From contig VGDE01000005.1 of the NCBI GenBank assembly GCA_016869875.1, positions 1 through 53,481 on the forward strand: 53,481 nucleotides of DNA. The letters are read 5' to 3'. The notes beneath the pieces are model-generated. The model searched no databases. It had not been told where the DNA came from and saw only the letters and a program-made list of their open reading frames with translations. Position numbers and translations under genes: made by a program. The DNA comes from Alphaproteobacteria bacterium. Its GTDB lineage: Bacteria; Pseudomonadota; Alphaproteobacteria; Rhodobacterales; Rhodobacteraceae. Shown here one piece after another: positions 17,334 to 25,874 of the stretch (its first letter is position 1; each line of letters opens with the position of its first letter).

Positions 17334-18803
17334 ATGAAGATGGACCTCGTGGCCGCAACGCCGCGCTCGGTCGCGCTACGCCTGGCGGTTCCCGGTGCGC
17401 TGTATCACCTGCCCGCGCCTCTGGCCTGGCAAGTGACCGGTCCCGGCTATGCCCGGCATGGCGTCACCGACCGCGTGATCACGCCCCTGCACGACCTGCC
17501 GCCCGGCATGGACCTGCGTGTCACCGTTGACGGGTTTGGCCCCTTCGACTTGACGACACCACGTTGCGCGGGGGTTGCGGTTCTTGATGATCCTGCCCGC
17601 GCGCAGGCAATGCTGGACGCCCTGCCCGATGGCGGAACGCTGATCGTGCCCCAGGGCCGGTGGGAGGTCGGTCCCCTGCTGATTCCCTCGCACCGGCACA
17701 TCTATCTGGCCGAAGGTTCCGAGCTTGCCGCCCCGTCGGAGCGCGCGCGCTTTCCCATTCTGCCTGCCGACCAGGGCGGCAGCTGGGAGGGCCTGCCCGA
17801 ACCCTGCTATCGCGGAGTCCTGACCGCGATCGGCGGGCGTCACATCAGCATCGCCGGGCCGGGCCGGGTGGATGGCGGCGGCGCACGCGGTGACTGGTGG
17901 ACCTGGCCAAAGGAAACGCGCGACGGCGCGCGCCGGGCCCGCCTGCTGCACCTGATCGATTGCGACGGGGTCACCGTGCTGGGGCCGACCATCACCAACT
18001 CGCCCAGTTGGACGGTGCATCCCTATCGCTCGCGCAACCTGACCTTTGCCTCCCTGTCCATCCGCAACCCGTCGGACAGCCCGAACACCGACGGGTTGAA
18101 CCCCGAAAGCTGCGAAGGTGTCGTGATCGAGGGTGTCCGCTTCTCGACCGGCGACGATTGCATCGCCATCAAGGCCGGCAAGCGCAGTGATGCGGGCAAC
18201 GGTGATCACCTTGCCCCCACCCGCGACATCCGCATCCGCCATTGCCGCATGGAATACGGCCACGGCGGTGTCGTCATCGGCTCGGAGATGTCGGGCGGCG
18301 TCAGCGACATCCACGTTTCGCATTGCGAGATGGAGGACACTGACCGCGGCCTGCGCATCAAGACGCGGCGGGGACGCGGAGGAAAGGTTGACCGGATCAG
18401 CCTGACAGACTGTTCCTTTGACGGCGTGGATACGGTGCTGGCAATCAACGCCCATTATTTCTGCGACCATGACGGTCATGACAGCGCTGTGCAGTCGCGG
18501 GACCCTCAGCCCGTAGGGCCCCTGACCCCGCAGATCGGCGACATCGAAATCAGCCGCATCCGCGCCGATGGCGTGCGCCTGGCCTTTGCCGCCTGCCTGG
18601 GCCTGCCCGAGGCGCCGGTGACGGGCGTCCTGATCCGGGACGTCGCGCTGTCCTTCGATCCCGCGCCGCCTGCCCCGCCGCTGATGGCCGACGGCCTGCT
18701 GGAGGTCAGCGGCGCCGGTCTGCTGGCCGAGCATTGCCACATCTCGGCCCCCGACGACCTTCCCAACGGTCCCCTGACCCGCAAGGACTTTGCCCCATGC
18801 TGA
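17334..18803 (+). CDS. Cytoplasmic glycoside hydrolase family 28 (polygalacturonase / rhamnogalacturonan type)
   Basis: A 489-residue GH28 beta-helix enzyme. All four family motifs are visible: SPNTDGLNP with Asp253, STGDDCIAIK with Asp274/Asp275, YGHGGVVIGSE with His310, and LRIKT (Arg341, Lys343). These are the catalytic acids and subsite residues for inverting hydrolysis of galacturonic acid linkages. Residues 1-85 form a small N-terminal domain seen in exo-acting GH28 proteins. There is no signal peptide, so it should act in the cytoplasm on imported oligosaccharides. It overlaps the GH105 gene by seven bases. Whether it prefers homogalacturonan or rhamnogalacturonan cannot be settled from sequence. 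Confidence 0.9.
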   Translation: MKMDLVAATPRSVALRLAVPGALYHLPAPLAWQVTGPGYARHGVTDRVITPLHDLPPGMDLRVTVDGFGPFDLTTPRCAGVAVLDDPARAQAMLDALPDGGTLIVPQGRWEVGPLLIPSHRHIYLAEGSELAAPSERARFPILPADQGGSWEGLPEPCYRGVLTAIGGRHISIAGPGRVDGGGARGDWWTWPKETRDGARRARLLHLIDCDGVTVLGPTITNSPSWTVHPYRSRNLTFASLSIRNPSDSPNTDGLNPESCEGVVIEGVRFSTGDDCIAIKAGKRSDAGNGDHLAPTRDIRIRHCRMEYGHGGVVIGSEMSGGVSDIHVSHCEMEDTDRGLRIKTRRGRGGKVDRISLTDCSFDGVDTVLAINAHYFCDHDGHDSAVQSRDPQPVGPLTPQIGDIEISRIRADGVRLAFAACLGLPEAPVTGVLIRDVALSFDPAPPAPPLMADGLLEVSGAGLLAEHCHISAPDDLPNGPLTRKDFAPC

Positions 18804-19897
18804 ATTACTTCGACGCCTTTGCGACCCGCTACCAGCCCTACAAGGGCGGGGCCTGGTGCTACGAGGACGGCTGCATCTATCGCGGCCTCGAACTGCTGCA
18901 CCAAGCCACGGGCGAGGATCGCTGGCGCGATCACCTGCTGCGGCTGGCCGGCGCGCAGGTGGCCCCGGATGGAACGCTGGCGGGCTATGACCCGCTGGAC
19001 TTCAACATCGACAACATCCTGGCGGGGCGGGTGCTGTTCGCGCTGGACCGCTGGACGGGCGATCCGCGCTGGATGCGGGCCGCGCAGCGCCTGGGGCGCC
19101 AGTTGCAGGACCACCCCCGTACGGCGGGCGGCAGCTATTGGCACAAGAAGATCTATCCCCATCAGGTCTGGCTGGACGGCCTTTACATGGGCCTGCCCTT
19201 CCAGATCCAGCTGGCGCAGCAGCAGGGCGACCACCGGCTGGTCCAGGACGCGCTGTCGCAGCTGCGCGACGCGCTGGAGATGACGGCCCGACCCGACGGG
19301 CTTTACGCGCATGGCTGCGACACCTCGCGCGCGCAGGACTGGGCCGATCCCGCGACGGGCCAGTCGGCCTCGGCCTGGGCGCGGGCGCTTGGCTGGCAGG
19401 CGATGGCGCTGGTGGACAGTGCGGCCCTGGTCGGGCCCGCAGCATTCGCCGGTGCCGGACTGGAGGCGCCGACGCGGGCGCTGCTGCAGCGGCTCGTCGC
19501 CCTGCAACGGCCGGACGGCGGCTGGCTGCAGGTCATCGACCAACCTGACCTGCCGGGAAACTACACCGAAAGCTCGGCCACGGCGATGTTTGCCTATGCG
19601 CTGTCGGCGGCGCCCGCGCTGGACCTTGCCCTGCCGGGTGACGCGGCCGACCGTGCCATGGATTTCCTGGCGGGCCGGTTGCAGCATGACGGCCAAGGGA
19701 GGGGCTTTGGCGGGATCTGCCTGGTTGCGGGTTTGGGCGGCTTTTCCGGCGTCTATCGCGACGGCAGCCCCGCCTACTACCTGACCGAGGAGGTGGTCAG
19801 CGACGACGCCAAGGGCACCGGGCCGCTGATGATGGCGCGGGCACGATGGATGATGGCCCGCGCCCAGGCCGTCAGCGTTCCCGCAGCCGTGCCATGA
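18797..19897 (+). CDS. Glycoside hydrolase family 105, unsaturated rhamnogalacturonyl hydrolase
   Basis: A 366-residue (alpha/alpha)6-barrel protein of the YteR/YesR family. Conserved blocks are [38 protein letters not shown] (Asp127 is the likely acid, matching the WLDG motif of YteR), SAWARALGW and [14 protein letters not shown]. The enzyme hydrates the unsaturated uronic acid left by pectin lyases and releases it from rhamnose in rhamnogalacturonan fragments. The start at 18797 (MLNYFDAFA) overlaps the GH28 stop; a 21-residue longer start at 18734 lies inside GH28. There is no signal peptide. The last 26 bases overlap the convergent symporter gene. Confidence 0.9.
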   Translation: MLNYFDAFATRYQPYKGGAWCYEDGCIYRGLELLHQATGEDRWRDHLLRLAGAQVAPDGTLAGYDPLDFNIDNILAGRVLFALDRWTGDPRWMRAAQRLGRQLQDHPRTAGGSYWHKKIYPHQVWLDGLYMGLPFQIQLAQQQGDHRLVQDALSQLRDALEMTARPDGLYAHGCDTSRAQDWADPATGQSASAWARALGWQAMALVDSAALVGPAAFAGAGLEAPTRALLQRLVALQRPDGGWLQVIDQPDLPGNYTESSATAMFAYALSAAPALDLALPGDAADRAMDFLAGRLQHDGQGRGFGGICLVAGLGGFSGVYRDGSPAYYLTEEVVSDDAKGTGPLMMARARWMMARAQAVSVPAAVP

Positions 19898-20801
19898 TGC
19901 TGGCGGCCAGGGCGCCCGAGATGTTGTGCCACACGCTGAAGATGGCGGCAGGCACCGCCGCGACGGGCGAGAAATAGGCTGTCGCCAGCGCGGCGGCCAG
20001 GCCCGAGTTCTGCATCCCGACTTCGATCGCGATGGCCTTGCGGCGCGCCAGGTTCAGTCCGGCCGCGCGTGCGGCCAGAAAGCCGATCAGATAACCCAGG
20101 CCGTTGTGCAGGATAACCACGGCCAAGATCATCAGGCCGGACTGCACGATCGCCCCCTTGGAGGCCCCCACCACGGCGGCCACGATCAGCACGATCCCCG
20201 TGACGCTGACCAAGGGCAACACGGGAACGGCGGCACGCACCACCCCCGGCAGCAGCCGTTGCGCCAGAAAGCCCAGGGCCAGCGGCAGCAGCACGACCTT
20301 GAGGATGGACTGGAACATGGCCCAGGCATCGACCGGCAGGTATTCGCTGGCCAGCATCAGCATCAGGAAGGGCGTGACAATGGGCGCCAGCAGCGTGGTG
20401 ACGCTGGTGCAGGCGACAGAAAGCGCCGTGTCACCCTTGGCCAGATAGGTCATCACGTTCGACGAGGTGCCGCCCGGGCAGCAGCCGACCAGGATCACGC
20501 CCGCCGCAACCTCGGGCGACATCGGGATCAGCCGCGTCAGCGCCACGGCCAGCAGCGGCATGATCGCGAACTGCGCAATGACGCCGATGCCGACATCGAC
20601 GGGACGCCGCAGAACCTCGCCGAAATCCTTGGCCGATATCGTCAGTCCCATCCCGAACATGATGATCCCCAGCAGGGTCACGATCCAGGGTGTCAGCTGC
20701 CGGAACTGGTCGGGAAAGAAGAACCCTAGGGCCGCGAACAGCAGCACCCAAAGGGCAAAGGTGTTGCCGATAAACTGAGAGATCCGTGCCAAAGCCTTCA
20801 C
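19872..20801 (-). CDS. BASS-family (bile acid:sodium symporter-like) transporter
   Basis: A 309-residue membrane protein with nine to ten predicted helices. The family blocks are [39 protein letters not shown] (the sodium-site crossover) and [14 protein letters not shown]. Bacterial members move varied organic anions with Na+; the substrate here is unknown. Translation starts at GTG 20801 after GGAGGC. Its 3' end overlaps the GH105 gene by 26 bases in the convergent orientation, which may limit simultaneous expression. A link to pectin breakdown products is only positional. Confidence 0.85.
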   Translation of the reverse strand: MKALARISQFIGNTFALWVLLFAALGFFFPDQFRQLTPWIVTLLGIIMFGMGLTISAKDFGEVLRRPVDVGIGVIAQFAIMPLLAVALTRLIPMSPEVAAGVILVGCCPGGTSSNVMTYLAKGDTALSVACTSVTTLLAPIVTPFLMLMLASEYLPVDAWAMFQSILKVVLLPLALGFLAQRLLPGVVRAAVPVLPLVSVTGIVLIVAAVVGASKGAIVQSGLMILAVVILHNGLGYLIGFLAARAAGLNLARRKAIAIEVGMQNSGLAAALATAYFSPVAAVPAAIFSVWHNISGALAASIMARLRER

Positions 20802-20920
20802 GACTGCCTCCTGTGGCGCAGGTCCTGCGCGATGGTTCAGGACGCTGGCCTAGTCCGGACGCAGCCGAGGCGCAACCCTTGCCTCCGCAGGCGCCTGCCC
20901 CGGTGGCATCCAGAGGACAG

Positions 20921-20965
20921 GACATGACAAAGGCCGCAGCGCGGGGCTGCGGCCTTTGTCATGTC
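20921..20965 (-). terminator. Perfect 19-bp stem inverted repeat after the ferredoxin gene
   Basis: GACATGACAAAGGCCGCAG (20921-20939) and its exact reverse complement (20947-20965) enclose a seven-base loop. It begins nine bases past the ferredoxin stop (20974) and precedes the symporter gene on the same strand. The AAAGGCCGCAG...CTGCGGCCTTT core is the common form of Rho-independent terminators in this group. The extra GACATG arms make it longer than needed. No long T-run follows the full stem. Confidence 0.7.
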
Positions 20966-20973
20966 GCGGATGG

Positions 20974-21327
<354 letters not shown>

Positions 21328-21353
21328 TTAAGCGATCAGCACGGGATTTGAAA

Positions 21354-21376
21354 GGGGCGGCCCGACAGGCCGCCCC
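21354..21376 (-). terminator. Terminator hairpin after htrA
   Basis: GGGGCGGCC (21354-21362) pairs with GGCCGCCCC (21368-21376) across a five-base loop. Read on the minus strand it starts 15 bases after the htrA stop codon and is followed by TTTCAAAT. A GC-rich nine-pair stem with a short T-tract is a plausible Rho-independent terminator. Confidence 0.65.
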
Positions 21377-21390
21377 GATGCAGGTAGAGC

Positions 21391-22992
21391 TTATTCCGCG
21401 GGCGCTTCTTCGGGGGCGGGCGCGTCTTCCCCCATCAGGGAGAGCGCCACGAACAACGGTTCGCCCTGGCGGCGGATCAGCATCAGAACGGAGCGGCGGC
21501 CAGCCTCGCGGGCCTCGTCAACCCGCGACTGCAGTTCCGCGACCGAGCCGACCGGCTGCTGATTGACCTCGGTGATGATGTCACCGGCAGCCAGACCCTT
21601 TTCGGCGGCAGGACCCTCGGCATCGACACCGGTGATGACCAGTCCACGTGCATCGCGAGGCGCCCCCAGTTCAGCAGCGGTGTCAGGCGTCAGCACCGTG
21701 ACCGACATCCCCAGGATGTCGCTTTCGGCCGGCTCGTCCGAGGTCTGCGGCTGCCCGCTTCCGCCTTGCGCGGTCTCGCGGCGCCCCAGGGTCACGTTCA
21801 ACGTCGTCGGATTGCCGTCCCGCATCACGACGACTTCGACCGTCTCGCCTGCGGGCGCTTCGGCCACGCGCCGCACCAGGCCGCGCGTATCCTCGACCGT
21901 CTCGCCCGCGAACTGGGTGATGACGTCGCCCGTCTGCAGGCCGGCGTCGCGGGCCGGACCCTCGGGGACATCGGTGATCATTGCACCGCCCGCGACATCC
22001 AGCCCAAGCGCTTCGGCCATTTCAGGCGACACGTCCTGGATCATGACGCCCAACCAGCCCCGGCGGGTTTCCCCGAATTCCTGCAACTGCTGGACCACCT
22101 GCGACACCACGTTCGAGGCCATCGAGAAACCGATCCCGATCGAACCGCCATTCGGCGACAGGATCGCAGTATTCACCCCGATCACCTCGCCCTGAAGGTT
22201 GAACAGCGGCCCGCCCGAGTTACCCCGGTTGATCGCGGCATCCGTCTGCAGGTAATCGTCATAGGTGCCCGACAGTTCGCGATTGCGGGCGGACACGATG
22301 CCCGAACTGGCGGAAAAGCCCTGCCCCAACGGGTTGCCAAGCGCCAGAACCCAGTCCCCGACCCGCGCGCTGTCGCTGTCCCCGAATTCGACAAAGGGAA
22401 TGGCCTCGTCGCTTTCGACCTTCAGCAGCGCGACATCGGTGTTCGGATCGGTGCCCACCACCTCGGCCGGCAGGCGCTGGCCGGAATAGAACTCGATCTC
22501 GATCTGGTCCGCGCCCTCGATGACGTGGTTGTTCGTGACAATGAATCCGTCCGCCGAAATCACGAAGCCCGATCCCAATGCGTTCGACCGCTGCGGCGTA
22601 CGGCGCTGCTGGGGCATGCCTTCGGGACCGCCGGGCACGCCGGGAAATCCGAATTCGCGGAACAGGTCCGAGAACGGGCTGCCTTCCGGGAAGGAGGGGC
22701 CGCCCGTCGGCTGCGACACCACCGAGGTCGTGGTGATGTTCACCACGGCGGGCGATACCTGCTCGGCCAGGTCGGCAAAGCTGCCCGGCATCACCTGCGC
22801 CGCAGGTGCCTGCGCGGCCTCGCCCCCCAGCGGCTGGTTGGCATCGGCTGCGTCCTGCGCCTCTTGGCTGACCTGGGGCGAGACATCGTCGTTGGCAGGA
22901 TCGACAACTTGCTGTGCGCCTGCATAGCCAAGACCCACCGCCACGGCCAGAACCGAGGCGGACAGAAGATGGCGAGGAAAAAGCGGTTTCAT
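21391..22992 (-). CDS. Do-family periplasmic serine protease (DegP/HtrA)
   Basis: A 533-residue periplasmic protease and chaperone. The signal region is MKPLFPRHLLSASVLAVAVG. A long Ala/Gln/Asp-rich linker runs to about residue 70. The trypsin-like domain has the triad His156 (NNHVIEG), Asp186 (DPNTDVALL) and Ser259 (RGNSGGPLFN). Two PDZ domains follow: the first begins around RRGWLGVMIQDVSPEMAEALGL, the second around DEPAESDILGMSVTVL. The start at 22992 has GAGGA upstream; 23007 has none. It lies downstream of hflKC on the same strand, a common arrangement in alphaproteobacteria for membrane-protein quality control. It may have its own promoter in the 175-base gap. Confidence 0.93.
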   Translation of the reverse strand: MKPLFPRHLLSASVLAVAVGLGYAGAQQVVDPANDDVSPQVSQEAQDAADANQPLGGEAAQAPAAQVMPGSFADLAEQVSPAVVNITTTSVVSQPTGGPSFPEGSPFSDLFREFGFPGVPGGPEGMPQQRRTPQRSNALGSGFVISADGFIVTNNHVIEGADQIEIEFYSGQRLPAEVVGTDPNTDVALLKVESDEAIPFVEFGDSDSARVGDWVLALGNPLGQGFSASSGIVSARNRELSGTYDDYLQTDAAINRGNSGGPLFNLQGEVIGVNTAILSPNGGSIGIGFSMASNVVSQVVQQLQEFGETRRGWLGVMIQDVSPEMAEALGLDVAGGAMITDVPEGPARDAGLQTGDVITQFAGETVEDTRGLVRRVAEAPAGETVEVVVMRDGNPTTLNVTLGRRETAQGGSGQPQTSDEPAESDILGMSVTVLTPDTAAELGAPRDARGLVITGVDAEGPAAEKGLAAGDIITEVNQQPVGSVAELQSRVDEAREAGRRSVLMLIRRQGEPLFVALSLMGEDAPAPEEAPAE

Positions 22993-23133
22993 GCTGAGTG
23001 TCCTCATCTGTCGAAGGCGGCGAAACGGGTCATCCGTCGAGCCGCCATTGGAACTATGAACGCGATGTAAGCAGCCGTTGCAATGAAACCACGCTCGCTT
23101 GTCGTGAACAGATCGTGATTTTCGTTACAGAAC

Positions 23134-23157
23134 GGGGCAGAGGTTTCCCCCTGCCCC
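23134..23157 (-). terminator. Possible terminator after hflC
   Basis: GGGGCAG (23134-23140) and CTGCCCC (23151-23157) can pair around a ten-base loop, starting 11 bases past the hflC stop on the minus strand. There is no clear T-run, so it is a weak candidate. If real, it would separate hflKC from htrA transcription. Confidence 0.35.
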
Positions 23158-23167
23158 ACATCCTGCT

Positions 23168-24463
23168 TCAGTTCGCCGGGACCGTGCTGTCCGGCGTATC
23201 CTCCAGCGGTGGCTGCGCCTGAGCCCCGCCCTCCTGCGCCGGTTCCGGCGTCACAGGCGGCGCCGCAGTGCCTTCGGCGGCGGCTCCCTCTCCGGCCGTC
23301 GGGGCAGCGTCGGCGGGCTGGTCAGCCGGCGCCTGCTCTCCATTGCCTTCCAGCATCGCATCGGGGGCCAGAATCTCGGATTGCTGCTGCGGCGGGGTGG
23401 CCAGGCTTTCCGGAACCGGCGTCAGCCGCACACCCGAGGTTTCGCCCAGGGGATTGCCCTCGCGGTCCGTGACCTCCGGGGTGACCAGACCCGCTTCATC
23501 CTCCACCGCCGTGGCATCCGGCATGTCGAATTCCGCGGCCGAGGTCCCTGCCGGAACCGGGGTGGAGGCGGGGTTCGCCTGCGCGCCACCGTCCGTCGCC
23601 AGATAGCTGAAGAACTCGCTGTCCGGCTGCATCACGAACGAGCTCCGGTCGCCGCTCAGGGCCCGCTCATACGAGGTCAGCGACCGAGTGAAGGCAAAGA
23701 ACTCGGGGTCGCGGCCATAGGCATCGGCATAGATCGCGTTGCGCTGCGCGTCGGCCTCGCCTCGCACGATCTCCCCGCGACGGCGGGCTTCCGAAGTCAG
23801 CTCGACCATGGTCCGGTCGGCTGCGGCCCGGATACGCTGCGCGGCCTCGTTGCCCCGGGCGATCTCGTCGGCAGCCTCGCGTTCGCGCTCGGCGCGCATC
23901 CGGCCATAGGTGGCGTTCAGGTTCTGGTCGGGCAGATCCGTCCGGGTCAGGCGGATGTCGATGATCTCGATCCCCAGGCCCCCGGAGTTGCCGCGCGCCT
24001 CATCACGGATGCGGTTCATCAGCGACGTTCGGTCATCCGACAGCACCGCCGTCGACGGCACCGTACCCAGCACCTCGCGGATCGAGTTCCGCACGATCGG
24101 TTCAAGCCGCATCTGCGCGCCCTGAACGCCGGCGGTGCCGACAGCCTGACGGAAACGGACCGGATCCGTGATGCGCCAGCGGGCGAACGCATCGACCACA
24201 AGGCGGCGGTCGTCCAGCGGCGTAACCTCCAGCGGACTGGTGGGCATGCCGAGGATCCGGCCATCATACTTCACCACGTTGTCGACAAAGGGCAGCTTGA
24301 AGCCCAGGCCCGGTGTCTCCTGCACATCGACGACACGGCCCAGGCGCAGGACCAGCGCCTTTTCACGCTCGTCGACGATAAAGATGGCCGATGCCACCAC
24401 GACCACGACGGCAATCAGGGCAGGAATGGCAAGGGTGGTCAGAAGCTTGCTGCGTGCAGCCAT
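23168..24463 (-). CDS. hflC: SPFH-domain protein HflC with long C-terminal extension
   Basis: A 431-residue protein. One N-terminal membrane anchor (ALIAVVVVVASAIFIV) leads into an SPFH/Band 7 domain with DEREKALVLRLGRV and GLGFKLPFVD, then the helical AEREREAADEIARGNEAAQRIRAAAD region. With HflK it forms a large periplasmic ring that encloses and modulates the FtsH protease. The usual core ends at about residue 290. Residues 291-431 are a low-complexity Pro/Ala/Glu/Gln tail, unlike the roughly 330-residue E. coli protein. The start overlaps the hflK stop as TGATG. Confidence 0.92.
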   Translation of the reverse strand: MAARSKLLTTLAIPALIAVVVVVASAIFIVDEREKALVLRLGRVVDVQETPGLGFKLPFVDNVVKYDGRILGMPTSPLEVTPLDDRRLVVDAFARWRITDPVRFRQAVGTAGVQGAQMRLEPIVRNSIREVLGTVPSTAVLSDDRTSLMNRIRDEARGNSGGLGIEIIDIRLTRTDLPDQNLNATYGRMRAEREREAADEIARGNEAAQRIRAAADRTMVELTSEARRRGEIVRGEADAQRNAIYADAYGRDPEFFAFTRSLTSYERALSGDRSSFVMQPDSEFFSYLATDGGAQANPASTPVPAGTSAAEFDMPDATAVEDEAGLVTPEVTDREGNPLGETSGVRLTPVPESLATPPQQQSEILAPDAMLEGNGEQAPADQPADAAPTAGEGAAAEGTAAPPVTPEPAQEGGAQAQPPLEDTPDSTVPAN

Positions 24464-25758
24464 CAGTTCGTCCCTCCGGTGGTCGTTGCGGGCGCGGGGG
24501 CCGCAGTGGCGTCAGCGGATCCCGGCGTAGGGTTCAGCAGGCCGGTTGTCTGGTTTCCCGCACCTTGGCCCTGCGTGCCGGTCCCGCGCAGCTGGTCCAA
24601 CGGCAGGTAGGGCACGACGCCCGATCCGCCCTCGCCGCCTATACCCTCTCCGATGATGATCTTGTTCACGTCGCCGAAGACCTGCTCCATCGTTTCAAGA
24701 TACATCCGGCGGCGCGTGACCTCCGGTGCGTTCACGTATTCCTCGTAGATCGAATTGAAGCGGGCCGCCTCACCCACAGCGGTATTGACCGCCTCGGCGC
24801 GATAGCCTTCGGCCTGTTCCAGAACCTGGGCCGCATTACCGCGGGCCTGCGCCAGGACGCGGTTGGCATAAGCGTCGGCCTCGTTCTCCAGGCGGTCACG
24901 CTCCTGCTGGGCGGCCTGGACGGCGCGGAAGCTGTCGATCACCTCCTCGGGCGGATCGGCACGGTCAAGGTTGACCCGGACCACGTTGATGCCCGACTGA
25001 TAGGCGTCCAGCGTCGCTTGAACCGAAGATTGCAGGTCCGACGCGATCGCACCCCGGTCGCGGTTGAGGATCGGAGCCAACTCGGTCCGGGCGATGATGT
25101 CCCGCATCGCAGATTCGGACACGGCGCGCATGGTGTCGGCGGGATCGGCCAGGTTGAACAGGAACATCTGCGGGTCGCGGATATTCCAAACGACCTGATA
25201 TTCCATGTCCACGATGTTCTGGTCGCGGGTCAGCATCAGCCCGCTGTCCATCGGTCCGGCGCGTCCGGTGCCGATCTCGGTCACGCGCTCGTTGGTGACA
25301 GGAACGACCTCGGCCGTCACGATCGGCCAGGGGGCAAAGTTCAGGCCCTCGGTTCCCACGGCAACGGCCCGGCCGAACAGGAACTCGACCGACTGTTCGT
25401 TGGTCTGGACGCGATAAAAGCTGGCAAAGGCCCAGAGCGCAACCGCCGCCAGACCCGCGACGGCCAGGGTCGAGCGGTTCATGCCAAAGTTCGGACCCAT
25501 CGGACCACGACCGCCGCCGCCGCCCGTGCCGCTGCCGTTTCCGCGCCCGCCCATCAGGACGCGCAGGCGTTCCTGACCCTTTTTCATCAGGTCCTCGATC
25601 TCGGGGCGCTGCGGGTCCTGGCCGGGACGCGGACGGCGCGGACCGTTCGGCGGCGGCTGCTCGCCCCACGGACGGCCTGCCGGACGCTTGGCACCATCTT
25701 CGTCATCCCGGCCGCCGTTTCCTCCGCCGCCTCCGCCCCAAGGGCCCTGATTTGCCAT
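24463..25758 (-). CDS. hflK: SPFH-domain protein HflK
   Basis: A 431-residue partner of HflC. The Gly/Asp/Arg/Pro-rich cytoplasmic N-terminus of about 110 residues (MANQGPWGGGGGGNGGRDDE) precedes one membrane helix, LAVAGLAAVALWAFASFYRV, and an SPFH domain (GRAVAVGTEGLNFAPWPI). A helical domain with QAAQQERDRLENEADAYANR and a Gly-rich tail follow. The Gly-rich head is typical of HflK. The ATG at 25758 is the only sensible start. It is first in hflKC, after a 116-base gap from gor, and likely has a promoter there. Confidence 0.92.
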   Translation of the reverse strand: MANQGPWGGGGGGNGGRDDEDGAKRPAGRPWGEQPPPNGPRRPRPGQDPQRPEIEDLMKKGQERLRVLMGGRGNGSGTGGGGGRGPMGPNFGMNRSTLAVAGLAAVALWAFASFYRVQTNEQSVEFLFGRAVAVGTEGLNFAPWPIVTAEVVPVTNERVTEIGTGRAGPMDSGLMLTRDQNIVDMEYQVVWNIRDPQMFLFNLADPADTMRAVSESAMRDIIARTELAPILNRDRGAIASDLQSSVQATLDAYQSGINVVRVNLDRADPPEEVIDSFRAVQAAQQERDRLENEADAYANRVLAQARGNAAQVLEQAEGYRAEAVNTAVGEAARFNSIYEEYVNAPEVTRRRMYLETMEQVFGDVNKIIIGEGIGGEGGSGVVPYLPLDQLRGTGTQGQGAGNQTTGLLNPTPGSADATAAPAPATTTGGTN

Positions 25759-25874
25759 CCGATCGACCTTCTTTCGTTGGAAATTCCGTTGCTTGGAAAT
25801 TGGGGCGCGGGGGGTGAAACGTCAACCCCGCCTGCCCCCCGCCGATGCGGCAAGGGGCCGCGCCCACGGGATTG

